Origin: Actibacterium mucosum KCTC 23349
Lineage (GTDB): Bacteria > Pseudomonadota > Alphaproteobacteria > Rhodobacterales > Rhodobacteraceae
Length of the DNA: 64,000 bases
Assembly (NCBI RefSeq): GCF_000647975.1
Contig: NZ_JFKE01000005.1
Coordinates: forward strand, 124,001 to 188,000
Direction of reading: 5' to 3'
Part shown: piece after piece, positions 1 through 8,431 of the stretch
Numbering within the stretch: the stretch's first letter is position 1
Layout: every line of letters starts with the position of its first letter
Translations under genes and position numbers: made by a program
The notes under the pieces: generated by a model
The model's input: the letters and a program-made list of their open reading frames with translations, nothing else
The model's database searches: none
What the model was told of the DNA's origin: nothing

Positions 1-287
1 CAAATTTCGGCTTGCTTCACAGACTGAAGTTCTTTGACGAGTGAGATGTGTTCATCATTTAAGTCGAACTCATGAATTTTTTCGTCATCGAAGGGGTCGA
101 GCGACTTCCAGAACACCAGGCGTTCCAGAAAGAAGTCCTGGCTTGTCCCAGATGTTGCGAGAGGTCCGTGTGAGTAGTCGTCATAGGATACGATGACACG
201 GGTTTGCCAATCTGGTCTGATTTTCCGAAAGAGTTGAAGAATTGTGCCTCCAGCACTGTCGGAATGGGTCAGGATGACATTTTTCAT
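1..287 (-). CDS. DUF1835-like protein, 5' part only (runs off the window)
   Basis: An open frame begins at the ATG at 285-287 and stays open to base 1, giving about 95 residues with no stop, so the C-terminal part lies outside the window. It opens MKNVILTHSDSAGG and continues with a DDYSHGPLA stretch. A short beta strand, an HSDSAGG-type turn and a D-D-x-x-x-GPL motif are what I associate with the DUF1835 N-terminal domain, whose function is not known to me. The segment is visibly less GC-rich than the catabolic cluster downstream. A shorter open frame inside it (59-256) is a shadow. Family assignment rests on motif resemblance only. Confidence 0.55.
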   Translation of the reverse strand, partial: MKNVILTHSDSAGGTILQLFRKIRPDWQTRVIVSYDDYSHGPLATSGTSQDFFLERLVFWKSLDPFDDEKIHEFDLNDEHISLVKELQSVKQAEI

Positions 288-441
288 GGTTTGTAAGATT
301 TTGTCTTTGGCAACCCATCAATACAGCTTGGCGAGTGTTCTTACTATATTGAAGTAGCAGCCATTCGGTTAACGGCCTGAAATGGCTGCTTTGTCCGCAA
401 ATTGGAATGAACCAATGTCAGACCTAACCTGGGCTTGAATC

Positions 442-471
442 AAAAACGCCCCGCGGGCTGGCGGGGCGTTT
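442..471 (-). terminator. Rho-independent terminator, duplicated copy
   Basis: Ten-base GC-rich arms (445-454 and 461-470) enclose a short loop and are followed on the minus strand by GTTTTTGA. It is the counterpart of the hairpin at 1764-1793 and differs from it mainly in the loop. It may now end transcription of the upstream GNAT gene. Confidence 0.75.
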
Positions 472-489
472 CGTTGTTTTGGTGGGGTC

Positions 490-556
490 TTAGTTGACCG
501 AGCCGATCGATCTGAGGACGGTTTTGCCCGAGCTGTCGTCGACGCCGTCTTTGTCT
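490..556 (-). pseudogene. C-terminal tail remnant of a phytase-like esterase gene
   Basis: On the minus strand this reads DKDGVDDSSGKTVLRSIGSVN then stop, against DNDGVDDSSGETFFWSIGSVN then stop at the end of the intact gene (1812). The frame and stop are kept but the upstream body is absent and a TGA lies a few codons before the match. It is a severed gene end left by duplication or integration, not a functional gene. Confidence 0.75.
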
Positions 557-570
557 GTCGGAGTTCAATC

Positions 571-1029
571 CACGAGGCCAGACGTTGGAGGCGGGTCGCT
601 GACAGGGAACGCTCTGCCAGCGCAATCAGCGAATGTCGGGTTTGAGCCCGAAGCGGACGCCGCCGCAACGCGCCCAGCCGGTTAACAGCCGCGCAGCGGC
701 CCGGCCATCGCCAGCCCCTCTCCCGGGCTGGCGATTTGGTGGACGCAGGTGCGAGGTTCGTTCTGTGGAAGTACGTGGCAACCAAAAAGCGTCTTGATAC
801 TGGCGTAGGATCGCCACCCCAGGGGCTGGCGTTGGCCTTCCGTAGGTGGGCCATTGGCTTCAAACACTGCTCTGTCCTAATAATCGTCAACAAGCCGATC
901 AGAAAAATGTCTGGATAGTGCTGGCTCCGACCAATCGACCCGAACCCACCGATGGCCGCACAGCGCCCACTCTGCTGGGATTTTTCTGTGCAGCGAAATT
1001 CGGCTTTAGCGAGATGGTCACTAGGCATG
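571..1029. other. Intergenic stretch, no gene recognised
   Basis: All frames here are short or implausible in composition. The visible structure is a hairpin at 707-735 (arms atcgccagcc and ggctggcgat), plus an aatgtcgggtttgagcccga stretch near 634 that resembles the sequence preceding both terminator copies. I see no promoter or RNA gene. Confidence 0.5.
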
Positions 1030-1563
1030 CTAAATCGACATTTGATATCGTCGCGCGTTATCCACTAACGTGCTGGTATCGTTCATGCCTAGTCTGAGGG
1101 CTAGGGCAATCGACCGTGCGTTCTCGGGCTCAATGTAGGCTTCGATTGCAGTTGCTCCATTGTCGCGCCGCCATGCAATCGCCGCTGCAGCTGCCTCATA
1201 CATGAAGCCATTTCCCCAAAAATCAGGGTTCATGTGGAACGCGATTTCTGAGCATTCAAGGAGCGAGTTAAAGCCGATATGCCCAACAAAATTGTCGCCA
1301 TCATTCTTTATGATCGCCCATCGAAAACCCCAGCCATCTTTAAGGGCTTTCAACCAAAACCCAATCAAACGATCACTGTCGTGATGTGTCTTTGCTGGCA
1401 TAGGGATTTCGTTTTGAAATTCATCGTCGGCAGCACCGGAAAACTGCTGCACAAGGGGCTGCCGCCACATCTCAAACATCCCCATGGAGTGGCTAAGAGA
1501 AAGTGGCTCCAGCCTCAATCGCCTGGTCTCAAGGGTCGGGATGCTTACATCGCTAGGGCTCAT
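1030..1563 (-). CDS. GNAT family N-acetyltransferase (RimJ/RimL type)
   Basis: The 177-residue protein has the RimJ/RimL-style opening TLETRRLRLEPL. It then has the central strand FVGHIGFNS, a helix-turn HMNPDFWGNGFMYEAAAA (the acetyl-CoA pyrophosphate-binding region, with a Q/R-x-x-G-x-G/A-like turn) and the closing ENARSIALALRLGM. The family transfers acetyl groups from acetyl-CoA to protein N-termini or small amines; the substrate here cannot be told. The frame starts at an ATG with no clear Shine-Dalgarno sequence. It is flanked on both sides by the 163-bp direct repeat, which suggests it arrived with that duplication, and it is less GC-biased than the genes after 4 kb. Confidence 0.85.
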   Translation of the reverse strand: MSPSDVSIPTLETRRLRLEPLSLSHSMGMFEMWRQPLVQQFSGAADDEFQNEIPMPAKTHHDSDRLIGFWLKALKDGWGFRWAIIKNDGDNFVGHIGFNSLLECSEIAFHMNPDFWGNGFMYEAAAAAIAWRRDNGATAIEAYIEPENARSIALALRLGMNDTSTLVDNARRYQMSI

Positions 1564-1715
1564 TTGAAACCAGAAGCTTTATAAGAGACAGTTGTTCAGG
1601 TTGAACGAGTGACTCTTTGTGAGGCTCGCAAATGGACTACCTCGAACCCCTCGGCGACGCTAGACCAGCAGTTAAAAAGCTGTCTCTGGAGCAGACGCAG
1701 CGAAAGTCAACAAAG

Positions 1716-1878
1716 TCCGCAAAGCGGAATGAACCAATGTCGGACCGAACCTGGGCTTGAATCAAAAACGCCCCGCGGTTTGGCGGGGCGTTTCGTTGGT
1801 TTGGTGGGGTCTTAGTTGACCGAGCCGATCGACCAGAAGAAGGTCTCGCCCGAGCTGTCGTCGACGCCGTCATTGTCG
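1716..1878. repeat. Direct repeat, copy B (original 3' end of the esterase gene)
   Basis: This is the partner of 394-556. It covers the last 20-odd codons and stop of the intact esterase gene, its terminator and about 50 bp beyond. The reading frame runs on into the complete gene, so this is the ancestral copy. Confidence 0.9.
1764..1793 (-). terminator. Rho-independent terminator of the esterase gene
   Basis: The arms aacgccccgc (1767-1776) and gcggggcgtt (1783-1792) form a strong stem, and the minus strand continues GTTTTTGA. It sits about 20 bp after the esterase stop codon. Confidence 0.85.
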
Positions 1879-3986
1879 GTGGAGACGAAAATCTCGCCTT
1901 CGGCCGTGATGGCCAGGCCTTCAACCTTGTCCACGACGTAGCCGCCGAAGGCTTGCAGGTCGGGGATCAGGTCGCGGACCTCTTCCTTGGTCACAACCGG
2001 CAGTTCGCCACCCAGCGGTGCGGGCACCATGTCGGTGGCGGGGATGCGGTAGACCTTCTTGGTCACCACGTCGGCGCCGATCTGGTTGTCACGCTCGATC
2101 ACGTAAACCCAGTCACCGTAGGCAGTGATTTCCGACAGGCCAACCCAGCCTTTGGCAGGCTCGGCCTTGGGATAGTGCACAGCACCCCATTCCTTGGTTT
2201 CCAGGTTGTAGGAGACCAGTTTCACGTGGTTGGCCGGATCGTCTTTCCACTCACGCTGAACCGCCATCCACAGGGTGTCGCCCACGCGGGTTACACCTTC
2301 GAAGCCAAAGCGTTTCTCAACCGCCATCAGCTCGGCCGGCAGGCCAATCTCGCCCTTGCGGTCCTTGATCAGGCCCTCGGCATCCACGTGATAGATGGCA
2401 TGCGGGATCACACGGTCGGTGCGGCCCTCGGACGCCAGGTAGAAGCCGCCCTTGCCATCGGTGGTGATGCCTTCCAGGTCGATCTTCTGTGCGGGCGAGC
2501 CGTTTTGACGGTGCACGCGGATCACGTCAACGATACGTGCCGGTTTCTGGCTGGCGTCGATCTTGAAGATCGAAGGCTGGAAGCCATAGAAGCTGTCATT
2601 CACGGCGTAGATGAAGCCGTCTTCGGCAGCAACCATGCCCGAAATCGCACCCCAACCGATCAGCTCGTCCGCGCCTTCCGAGGTCAGCGTCGGGTACATC
2701 GCTTCGGCGTCCTGGTATTCGAAGATCATCACATGTGCACGCACACCGCCATCTTCGATCAGGTCTTTCTCGTTGGCCGAAACCAGCAGGTTACGCTCGG
2801 GGATGGCAACATAGCCTTCCGGACCGATGCCCGAGGGCAGGATCTGTTTCAGAACCGGTGCGGCGGGGTTGGTTGCGTCGTAAACGCCAACGGCCGAACC
2901 ACGCTCGGAACCCACAAACACCATCGGTGTGCCGCCGAAGGTTGCGGTTTCGATCGACTCGGGCTCAACGCCTTTGCTGTCCGAACGCTTGTCGGGGTAG
3001 TGGCCGATCTGAACCAGCGCGTGTTCAAAGGTCACGCCGCTTTCGTACACCACGGTGCCGTTCTTGTTGAAGATGGTCCAGCCGCGCGAGCCGCCTTCGT
3101 AGTCACCTTCGTTGGCGGTGGCGAAGTGATCGTCGTCCAGCCATTTCACAGCATCGGGTTCGCGTTTGCGGCCCAGCTGGCTTTCGGTGAAGATCAGCGC
3201 GCCGCGCTCGTCGGTGGCGTCGATGCCTTCCAGATCAACAGCGCCGGCCGAGAAGTGGCTGAGCACCGAACCGTCTGCCGACAGGACAACCATGTGGTTG
3301 TTTTCCTGCATCGACACAACGGTTTCACCCAGGCCGTTGACGTCAACGAACTCAGGCTCGGGGTCGGTGGGGGCGATGTCGGCCAGACCGGTCACATCAG
3401 CGGTGATCAGCGAGGCACAGTCCAGACCGCCCTCGGTGGTTTTGACCATGTCCACAGCGCCGGCGGGCAGCTGCGGGATCACGCCGTCGTTCAGGTCTTC
3501 GTCACGCTCGTTCTCGATGGCGACAACGATGAACGAACCGTCTTTCGATGCAGCAATCGAGTCAGGCTGACCCGACACGGCGCAGGATGCCAGCGTTTCG
3601 CCGGTTTTCACGTCGATGGCTTGCAGCATGCCCGACGGATCGGTGTAGCTTTCGCTGGTGTTCACGCCAACAAAGGCGACGTTGCCGACAACGGCAACGG
3701 CGGTCGGCTCGCCATCCAGGGCGATATTGCCGGCAGCCTTGGGTGCGGCAGGATCGGTGATGTCGATCAGGCCCAGAGCGCCCAGCGGGCTGTCGGTATA
3801 GACCAGCGTCATGCCGTCGGCAGTGACGTCAATGATCTCGGCCGAGGTTTCGCGGGCGGTGTCTTCGCCAGCGGCCATATTGTCAACGGTGGAAAACGAC
3901 GCGATACGGTTAAAATTCATTTCGGCCGATGCGGTGCCGGCAGCAAGTGCCAGTACCGAGGTCAGCCCCAACAGACGTGCTGTCAT
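1812..3986 (-). CDS. Exported phytase-like (esterase-like) beta-propeller protein
   Basis: From the ATG at 3984-3986 the product is 724 residues. I chose this start because GAGGGGC lies just upstream and a Sec signal peptide follows (MTARLLGLTSVLALAAG, cleavage near ASA-EM). The open frame runs further upstream but would overlap the gabD end. The N-terminal half has repeated short blade-like units of the kind LIDITDPAAPKAAG and AVVGNVAFVGV. The C-terminal half carries GWGAISGMVAAEDGFIYAVND and DLEGITTDGKGGFYLASEG, typical of the phytase-like domain PF13449. Probable periplasmic or secreted phosphoesterase; substrate unknown. It is Asp/Glu rich, as exported marine proteins often are. It stands apart from gabD, with a dyad between them. 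Confidence 0.8.
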   Translation of the reverse strand: MTARLLGLTSVLALAAGTASAEMNFNRIASFSTVDNMAAGEDTARETSAEIIDVTADGMTLVYTDSPLGALGLIDITDPAAPKAAGNIALDGEPTAVAVVGNVAFVGVNTSESYTDPSGMLQAIDVKTGETLASCAVSGQPDSIAASKDGSFIVVAIENERDEDLNDGVIPQLPAGAVDMVKTTEGGLDCASLITADVTGLADIAPTDPEPEFVDVNGLGETVVSMQENNHMVVLSADGSVLSHFSAGAVDLEGIDATDERGALIFTESQLGRKREPDAVKWLDDDHFATANEGDYEGGSRGWTIFNKNGTVVYESGVTFEHALVQIGHYPDKRSDSKGVEPESIETATFGGTPMVFVGSERGSAVGVYDATNPAAPVLKQILPSGIGPEGYVAIPERNLLVSANEKDLIEDGGVRAHVMIFEYQDAEAMYPTLTSEGADELIGWGAISGMVAAEDGFIYAVNDSFYGFQPSIFKIDASQKPARIVDVIRVHRQNGSPAQKIDLEGITTDGKGGFYLASEGRTDRVIPHAIYHVDAEGLIKDRKGEIGLPAELMAVEKRFGFEGVTRVGDTLWMAVQREWKDDPANHVKLVSYNLETKEWGAVHYPKAEPAKGWVGLSEITAYGDWVYVIERDNQIGADVVTKKVYRIPATDMVPAPLGGELPVVTKEEVRDLIPDLQAFGGYVVDKVEGLAITAEGEIFVSTDNDGVDDSSGETFFWSIGSVN

Positions 3987-4038
3987 TGGTTTGCCCCTCA
4001 TGGTCAGGATTAAGTGCCCGATGAAGTGGCGGTTTAAG

Positions 4039-4067
4039 GTGACGCATCGGTAACATAGATGCGTCAC
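4039..4067. promoter_or_regulatory. Perfect 10-bp inverted repeat between gabD and the esterase gene
   Basis: gtgacgcatc and gatgcgtcac pair perfectly around a 9-base loop. It lies 23 bp past the gabD stop and about 50 bp before the esterase start. It lacks a T-run on the minus strand, so it could be either a weak terminator for the upstream cluster or an operator for the esterase gene. Confidence 0.6.
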
Positions 4068-4089
4068 TTTTGTGAAACCCGTGGGCGCG

Positions 4090-5553
4090 TCAGACCGAAA
4101 GGCAGACGTATTTGAGTTCGAGGAAATCCTCGATCCCGTGGCGGCTGCCCTCGCGGCCCAGCCCCGATTGCTTAACCCCGCCAAACGGCGCAACCTCGGT
4201 GGAGATGATGCCGGTATTCACCCCAACGATGCCGTATTCCAGCGCCTCGGCCACCTTATAGACGCGGCCCAGATCGCGGGCATAGAAATAGCTGGCCAGA
4301 CCAAAGATCGTGTCATTGGCCAATTCGATCACGTCATCGACCGTGTCGAACTTGAAAAGCGGCGCCAGTGGGCCGAAGGTTTCGTCGGTGGAAAACAGCA
4401 TGTCGCGGGTGGCGCCGGTGATGATCGTGGGCTCAAAGAACAAGCCGCCGCGCGCGTGGCGCTTGCCGCCGGTCAGAACCGTGCCGCCCTTGGCCGTGGC
4501 GTCGGCGATGTGTTCTTCAACCTTTTTCATGGCGTTTTCGGTGATCAGTGGGCCCAGATCGGCGCCTTCGAACCCGTCGCCCACCTGCATCTTCTCAACA
4601 GCGGCGGCCAGTTTCTCGGCAAAGGCGTCATACACCCCGGCCTGCACGTAGATGCGGTTGGCACAGACGCAGGTTTGGCCGTTATTGCGGTATTTGCTGG
4701 CCAGCGCGCCGTCAACGGCGGCGTCCAGATCGGCATCGTCAAAGACGATGAAGGGCGCGTTGCCGCCCAGCTCCATCGAGCATTTCATCACCTGATCGGC
4801 GGCCTGGCGCAGCAGGATGCGCCCCACATTGGTGGAGCCCGTGAAGGTGATCTTGCGGCAGATCGGGTTCTCGGTAAATTCCAGCCCGATACCCGGCGCG
4901 TCGAGGCCCGGGATCACCGACAAAAGCCCCTTGGGCAGGCCGGCGCGTTCGGCCAGCACCGCCAGCGCCAGCGCTGACAGGGGCGTCTCGGCCGCCGGTT
5001 TCGACACAAAGGCACAGCCCGCCGCCAGAGCCGGGCCAACCTTGCGGGTGATCATCGCGTTGGGAAAGTTCCACGGCGTGATCGCCCCCACAACGCCGAC
5101 GGGCTGTTTCAGCACCATGATGCGCTTGTCGGGCTGATGGCTGGGCACGGTTTCGCCATAGACGCGTTTGCCCTCTTCGGCGAACCATTCGATGAACGAA
5201 GCGCCATAGGCGATCTCGCCCATGGCTTCGGCCAGCGGTTTGCCCATCTCGGCGGTCAGGATGGTGGCCAGATCGGCCTGATTGGCCATCATCAGGTCAA
5301 ACCATTTGCGCAGAACCGCGGCGCGGTCTTTGGCGGTTAATGCGGCCCAGTCGCGTTGTGCGGTCTCGGCGGCCTGCAGGGCGCGCGCGGTTTCGGCCCG
5401 GCCCAGATCGGCGACCTGGGCGATGATGTCGCCGGTGGCGGGGTTGATCACGGGGAAGGTGGCGCCGCTGTCGGCCTCCACCCAGTCACCGGCCAGATAG
5501 GCGCGGGTTTGCAGAAGGGAGGGGTCGGAAAGGCGAGAGGTCAGGTCGGTCAT
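4090..5553 (-). CDS. gabD: NAD(P)-dependent succinate-semialdehyde dehydrogenase
   Basis: The 487-residue product matches the usual GabD length of about 480. It oxidises succinate semialdehyde to succinate, feeding the TCA cycle. Visible motifs are PWNFPNAMITRK (cofactor pocket), the glutamate-bearing MELGGNAPFIVFDDADLD and the catalytic-cysteine motif NNGQTCVCANRIYV. The C-terminal EVAPFGGVKQSGLGREGS is also typical of GabD rather than of general aldehyde dehydrogenases. The start ATG follows AGGATCC. It is the last gene of the long minus-strand cluster, 55 bp after the P1 hydrolase, so it may act on an aldehyde made by the upstream enzymes. The exact substrate within the pathway is inferred. 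Confidence 0.88.
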   Translation of the reverse strand: MTDLTSRLSDPSLLQTRAYLAGDWVEADSGATFPVINPATGDIIAQVADLGRAETARALQAAETAQRDWAALTAKDRAAVLRKWFDLMMANQADLATILTAEMGKPLAEAMGEIAYGASFIEWFAEEGKRVYGETVPSHQPDKRIMVLKQPVGVVGAITPWNFPNAMITRKVGPALAAGCAFVSKPAAETPLSALALAVLAERAGLPKGLLSVIPGLDAPGIGLEFTENPICRKITFTGSTNVGRILLRQAADQVMKCSMELGGNAPFIVFDDADLDAAVDGALASKYRNNGQTCVCANRIYVQAGVYDAFAEKLAAAVEKMQVGDGFEGADLGPLITENAMKKVEEHIADATAKGGTVLTGGKRHARGGLFFEPTIITGATRDMLFSTDETFGPLAPLFKFDTVDDVIELANDTIFGLASYFYARDLGRVYKVAEALEYGIVGVNTGIISTEVAPFGGVKQSGLGREGSRHGIEDFLELKYVCLSV

Positions 5554-5608
5554 GGAGGATCCTATCAGGTTGGCGGTGCCAGAGACCGGAAAAGCGGTAA
5601 CGCGCAGA

Positions 5609-6592
5609 TTAACGCCCGAAACGATCTTGCCAAGTGGGAACCACGTCGCCTTGCATTGCCGTTGCTGTGTAAACGCCGCGCGCGATGGCGCGGGCCAGAC
5701 AGGTGGCGGCGGCGTGGCAGAGGCGCAGCATCAGGCTATCGTCAACCTGAACATCGTTCACGCCGGTGGCGGCGGCAAAGACAAGATCCCCGTCAAAGGG
5801 CGTGTGGCTGGGCACAAGGGCGCGCGCCATGCCGTCATGGGCGGCAATGGCCAGCCGCGTGGCCTGCGCTTGCGTCAGGGTGGCGTCGGTGGCGACAATG
5901 GCGATGGTGGTATTCTGCGGCTCGGCCCCTTTGACCGGTGGCATGCCGGGCGAAGGGCGCCCGATGCCTTTGGCCCCGAACTCGTCGCCCTGCTCAAAAG
6001 GCGCGGCCCAGAACTCGGGCCCGCCATCGGCTACGGCCGAGCCAAGGGCGTTCACGGCCACCAGCGCGCCCACTGTCGCCCCGCCAACAAGGGCCGAGAC
6101 CGAGCCAAGCCCGCCTTTCAGGTCCGCCGTGGTGGCCCCGGTGCCCGCACCAGCGCTGCCCAGATCAAACGTGTCGCCTGCTGCCTGCAACGCGGCGGCG
6201 CCGAGATCGGCATAGGGGTTCTGCGCCCAATCCTTGTCGCCGCCATTCAGCAGGTCAAAGAGGATCGCGCCGGGCACAATGGGCACGCGCTGCCCGCCCA
6301 CGTCGAACCCGCGCCCCGCCGCACGCAGGGCATTCGCCACACCCGAGGCCGCATCCAGTCCCAGCGCCGAGCCGCCCGACAGCACCAGCGCATCCACCGC
6401 CTGCACCAGCCGGTCGGGTTGCAGCAGGTCAGTCTCACGCGTGCCGGGGGCGCCGCCCATAACATGCACGCCGGCCACAAAAGGTGCGTCGCCCACCAGC
6501 ACCGTGCAGCCGGACTTCACATTGTCATCCTGCGCGTTGCCAACACGCAAGCCGGGCACGTCGGTGATCAGATTGCGTTTGCCTGGCTGCAT
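5609..6592 (-). CDS. P1 family (DmpA-type) aminopeptidase/amidohydrolase
   Basis: The 327-residue protein begins NLITDVPGLRVGNAQD and contains CTVLVGDAPFVAGVHVMGGAPGTRETDLL and LSGGSALGLDAASGV. These are hallmarks of the DmpA/P1 fold, whose precursor cleaves itself to expose an N-terminal nucleophile. PQNTTIAIVATDA is the expected self-cleavage and nucleophile region, with Thr where DmpA has Ser. Relatives release N-terminal amino acids from peptides, amides or beta-peptides and some open nylon-type amides. In this cluster it could hydrolyse an amide or ester bond in the imported compound; that is inference. It follows the cupin gene by 12 bp. Confidence 0.85.
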   Translation of the reverse strand: MQPGKRNLITDVPGLRVGNAQDDNVKSGCTVLVGDAPFVAGVHVMGGAPGTRETDLLQPDRLVQAVDALVLSGGSALGLDAASGVANALRAAGRGFDVGGQRVPIVPGAILFDLLNGGDKDWAQNPYADLGAAALQAAGDTFDLGSAGAGTGATTADLKGGLGSVSALVGGATVGALVAVNALGSAVADGGPEFWAAPFEQGDEFGAKGIGRPSPGMPPVKGAEPQNTTIAIVATDATLTQAQATRLAIAAHDGMARALVPSHTPFDGDLVFAAATGVNDVQVDDSLMLRLCHAAATCLARAIARGVYTATAMQGDVVPTWQDRFGR

Positions 6593-6604
6593 GGTTTTGC
6601 CCTC

Positions 6605-6955
6605 TCAGATCCGGGGTTTGGGGGCGGCGGTTTTCGGGTCGCCGGTGTTCGGCGTGCCGCGGGGTTCGATCAGCAGCACCTTTGCCTCACCCCGCGCGCG
6701 GGGGCGGTGGGTGACGCCGGCGGGCACCACAAACAGCTCTCCGGAGCCAAGGCGGTGGGTCTGATCCTCGACATCCAGCAGCACCTCGCCCTCGATCACC
6801 AGAAAGAAATCATCGGTGTCGGGGTGGTCGTGAAAGGGAAATTCGCCCTGGAACTTCACCACCATGATGTCATTGCCATTATAGTCGGCCACCACGCGGG
6901 GAGACCAATGGTCTGAAAAAGTGGCTAGTTTGTCGGCCAGGTTCACTTTGTTCAT
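6605..6955 (-). CDS. Small cupin-domain protein
   Basis: I place the start at the ATG at 6953-6955, which follows GGAGGTACCG and gives 116 residues. The longer frame upstream overlaps the SDR gene and lacks a ribosome site. The single cupin domain shows motif 1 as PFHDHPDTDDFFLVIEGE (two His and an acidic ligand for a metal) and motif 2 as LFVVPAGVTHRPRA. Single-domain cupins of this size are often sugar or keto-acid isomerases, or sensors. Here it sits between SDR dehydrogenase and P1 hydrolase genes with an 11-bp gap upstream, so a step in the same pathway is likely. No specific function can be assigned. Confidence 0.8.
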   Translation of the reverse strand: MNKVNLADKLATFSDHWSPRVVADYNGNDIMVVKFQGEFPFHDHPDTDDFFLVIEGEVLLDVEDQTHRLGSGELFVVPAGVTHRPRARGEAKVLLIEPRGTPNTGDPKTAAPKPRI

Positions 6956-6966
6956 CGGTACCTCCG

Positions 6967-7698
6967 TCAAATGCAGCGCCCGCCATCCACTTCCATCGCC
7001 ACGCCGGTGATCATGCCAGCCGCGTCCGAGCACAAAAACGCCGCCGCGTTGCCCATATCCTCGGGCGTGGAAAACCGGCCCAGCGGGATGGTGGACAGGA
7101 ACTTGGCGCGCATCTCGGGCGTGTCTTCGCCCATGAAGCTTTTGAGCAGCGGGGTTTCGCCCGCCACCGGGTTCAGCGCGTTGACCCGCACGCCGTGTGG
7201 GGCCAGTTCCACCGCCATCGCCTTGGTCGCCGTGATCATCCAGCCCTTGGACGCGTTGTACCAGTTCAGGTTGGGCCGGGGCGAGACCCCGGCGGTGGAC
7301 GCGATGTTCAGGATCGCGCCTTTGCCCACCGTCTTCATTGCGGGCACGAAGTGGCGCGCGGTCAGGTAGACGGATTTGGCGTTCACCGCGAGGACGCGGT
7401 CGAAATCTTCTTCGGTGACGTCCTCCATCGGGGCGGGCAGATGGGTAATGCCGGCGTTGTTGACCAGGATATCGGGGGTTTCGCCGACGGTTTGGGTCAA
7501 TGCGGCAACGCTGTTGTCCGAGGCCACGTCAACCTCGGCCGCGATGCCGCCGATTTCGTCGGCGATACCTCTCGCGCTCGACAGGTTGATGTCTGCCACA
7601 ACGACCCGCGCGCCTTCACCGGCGAATTTGCGCGCGATCCCGGCGCCAAATCCCGAGCCGCCACCGGTGACAATGGCCAGTTTGCCCTCTAACTGCAT
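6967..7698 (-). CDS. SDR family NAD(P)-dependent oxidoreductase
   Basis: The start at 7696-7698 follows AAGGGAGAAG and gives 243 residues, the normal length for classical SDRs. Visible motifs are the cofactor-binding TGGGSGFGAGIA, the DIN of an NAD-preferring acidic residue after strand 2, NNAGIT, and the catalytic YNASKG. VDGGRCI forms the usual C-terminus. It probably oxidises a secondary alcohol of the imported substrate or its product. The adjacent SDR gene upstream is related but clearly different, so the two may act on successive intermediates. Confidence 0.88.
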   Translation of the reverse strand: MQLEGKLAIVTGGGSGFGAGIARKFAGEGARVVVADINLSSARGIADEIGGIAAEVDVASDNSVAALTQTVGETPDILVNNAGITHLPAPMEDVTEEDFDRVLAVNAKSVYLTARHFVPAMKTVGKGAILNIASTAGVSPRPNLNWYNASKGWMITATKAMAVELAPHGVRVNALNPVAGETPLLKSFMGEDTPEMRAKFLSTIPLGRFSTPEDMGNAAAFLCSDAAGMITGVAMEVDGGRCI

Positions 7699-7708
7699 CT
7701 TCTCTCCC

Positions 7709-8422
7709 TTAATAGGTTGCCCGCCCGCCGGACTGGTCGAACACGGCGCCGGTTGTAAACGACGCCTCGTCGGAGGCCAGCCAGCAGGCCATGGCCGCGA
7801 TCTCGTCCACTGTACCAAATCGCCCCATGGGGATCTTGGATTTCATGAAATCGATATGGGCCTGCGTCATCTGGTCGAAAATCGGCGTTTCCACAGCGCC
7901 GGGGGCCACGGCATTTGCCGTAACGCCGGTTTGCGCCAGCTCTTTGCCCAGCGTTTTCATCAAGCCGATGACGGCCGCCTTGGAGGCCGAGTAAGCCGGG
8001 GCGTTCGGGTTGCCTTCTTTGCCCGCAACCGAGGCAATGGTGACGATGCGTCCAAACCCGGCGTCGCGCATCGCGGGCACCACGGCACGGACGCAGTTGT
8101 AGACGCCGTTGACGTTCAGATCGAACACTTTTTGCCAGGCGTCGGCGGGATAGTCCCATGTGGGGGCGTTGGGCCCGGTGATGCCGGCGCTGCAGATCAG
8201 AACATCCGCGCGGGCGGTGTCGGCGGCGGATTGAACGGCGTTCATATCGGTCACGTCGACCTGTGCATGAGTCAGACCGCTGCCTTCGGGTGGCGGCGCG
8301 ATGTCCCACGAGGTGACAATGGCCCCCTCGGCCAAAAGCCGCCGTGCAATCGCCAGACCGATACCCGACGAACCGCCTGTCACAACCGCGCGACGTCCGG
8401 CGAACCTGTTCTCATATGTCAT
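7709..8422 (-). CDS. SDR family oxidoreductase (second of an adjacent pair)
   Basis: The 237-residue protein has TGGSSGIGLAIARRLL, the Asp of SWDIAPP after strand 2, CSAGITGP in place of the usual NNAG, and YSASKAAVIGLMK with the catalytic Tyr and Lys. The NNAG motif is changed to CSAG, which some family members tolerate. It lies 10 bp before the next SDR gene and 9 bp after the aldehyde dehydrogenase stop, so these are co-transcribed. The substrate is unknown. Confidence 0.87.
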   Translation of the reverse strand: MTYENRFAGRRAVVTGGSSGIGLAIARRLLAEGAIVTSWDIAPPPEGSGLTHAQVDVTDMNAVQSAADTARADVLICSAGITGPNAPTWDYPADAWQKVFDLNVNGVYNCVRAVVPAMRDAGFGRIVTIASVAGKEGNPNAPAYSASKAAVIGLMKTLGKELAQTGVTANAVAPGAVETPIFDQMTQAHIDFMKSKIPMGRFGTVDEIAAMACWLASDEASFTTGAVFDQSGGRATY

Positions 8423-8431
8423 TGATTGTCC

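Larger units (their letters stand above)
394..556. repeat. Direct repeat, copy A (duplicated 3' end of the esterase gene plus terminator)
   Basis: This stretch matches 1716-1878 at roughly nine in ten positions by eye, in the same orientation, offset by 1322 bp. It contains the last codons, the stop codon and the terminator hairpin of the phytase-like esterase gene. The two copies enclose the GNAT gene and about 0.5 kb of unassigned sequence. Confidence 0.9.

Noticed and set aside
1580-1591. Twelve bases (tataagagacag) identical to the inner part of the Tn5 mosaic end
   Set aside because: Only 12 of 19 bases match, there is no second end or transposase, and the sequence continues naturally. 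Chance or, less likely, a read-adapter remnant at assembly.
1632-1733. A 33-codon plus-strand frame near the esterase terminator
   Set aside because: It has no ribosome site and its end lies within the duplicated repeat and terminator region of the opposite gene.
1953-4013. A 686-codon plus-strand frame opposite the phytase-like esterase
   Set aside because: Same antisense artefact; no ribosome site, no domain, and the minus strand has a signal peptide and family motifs.
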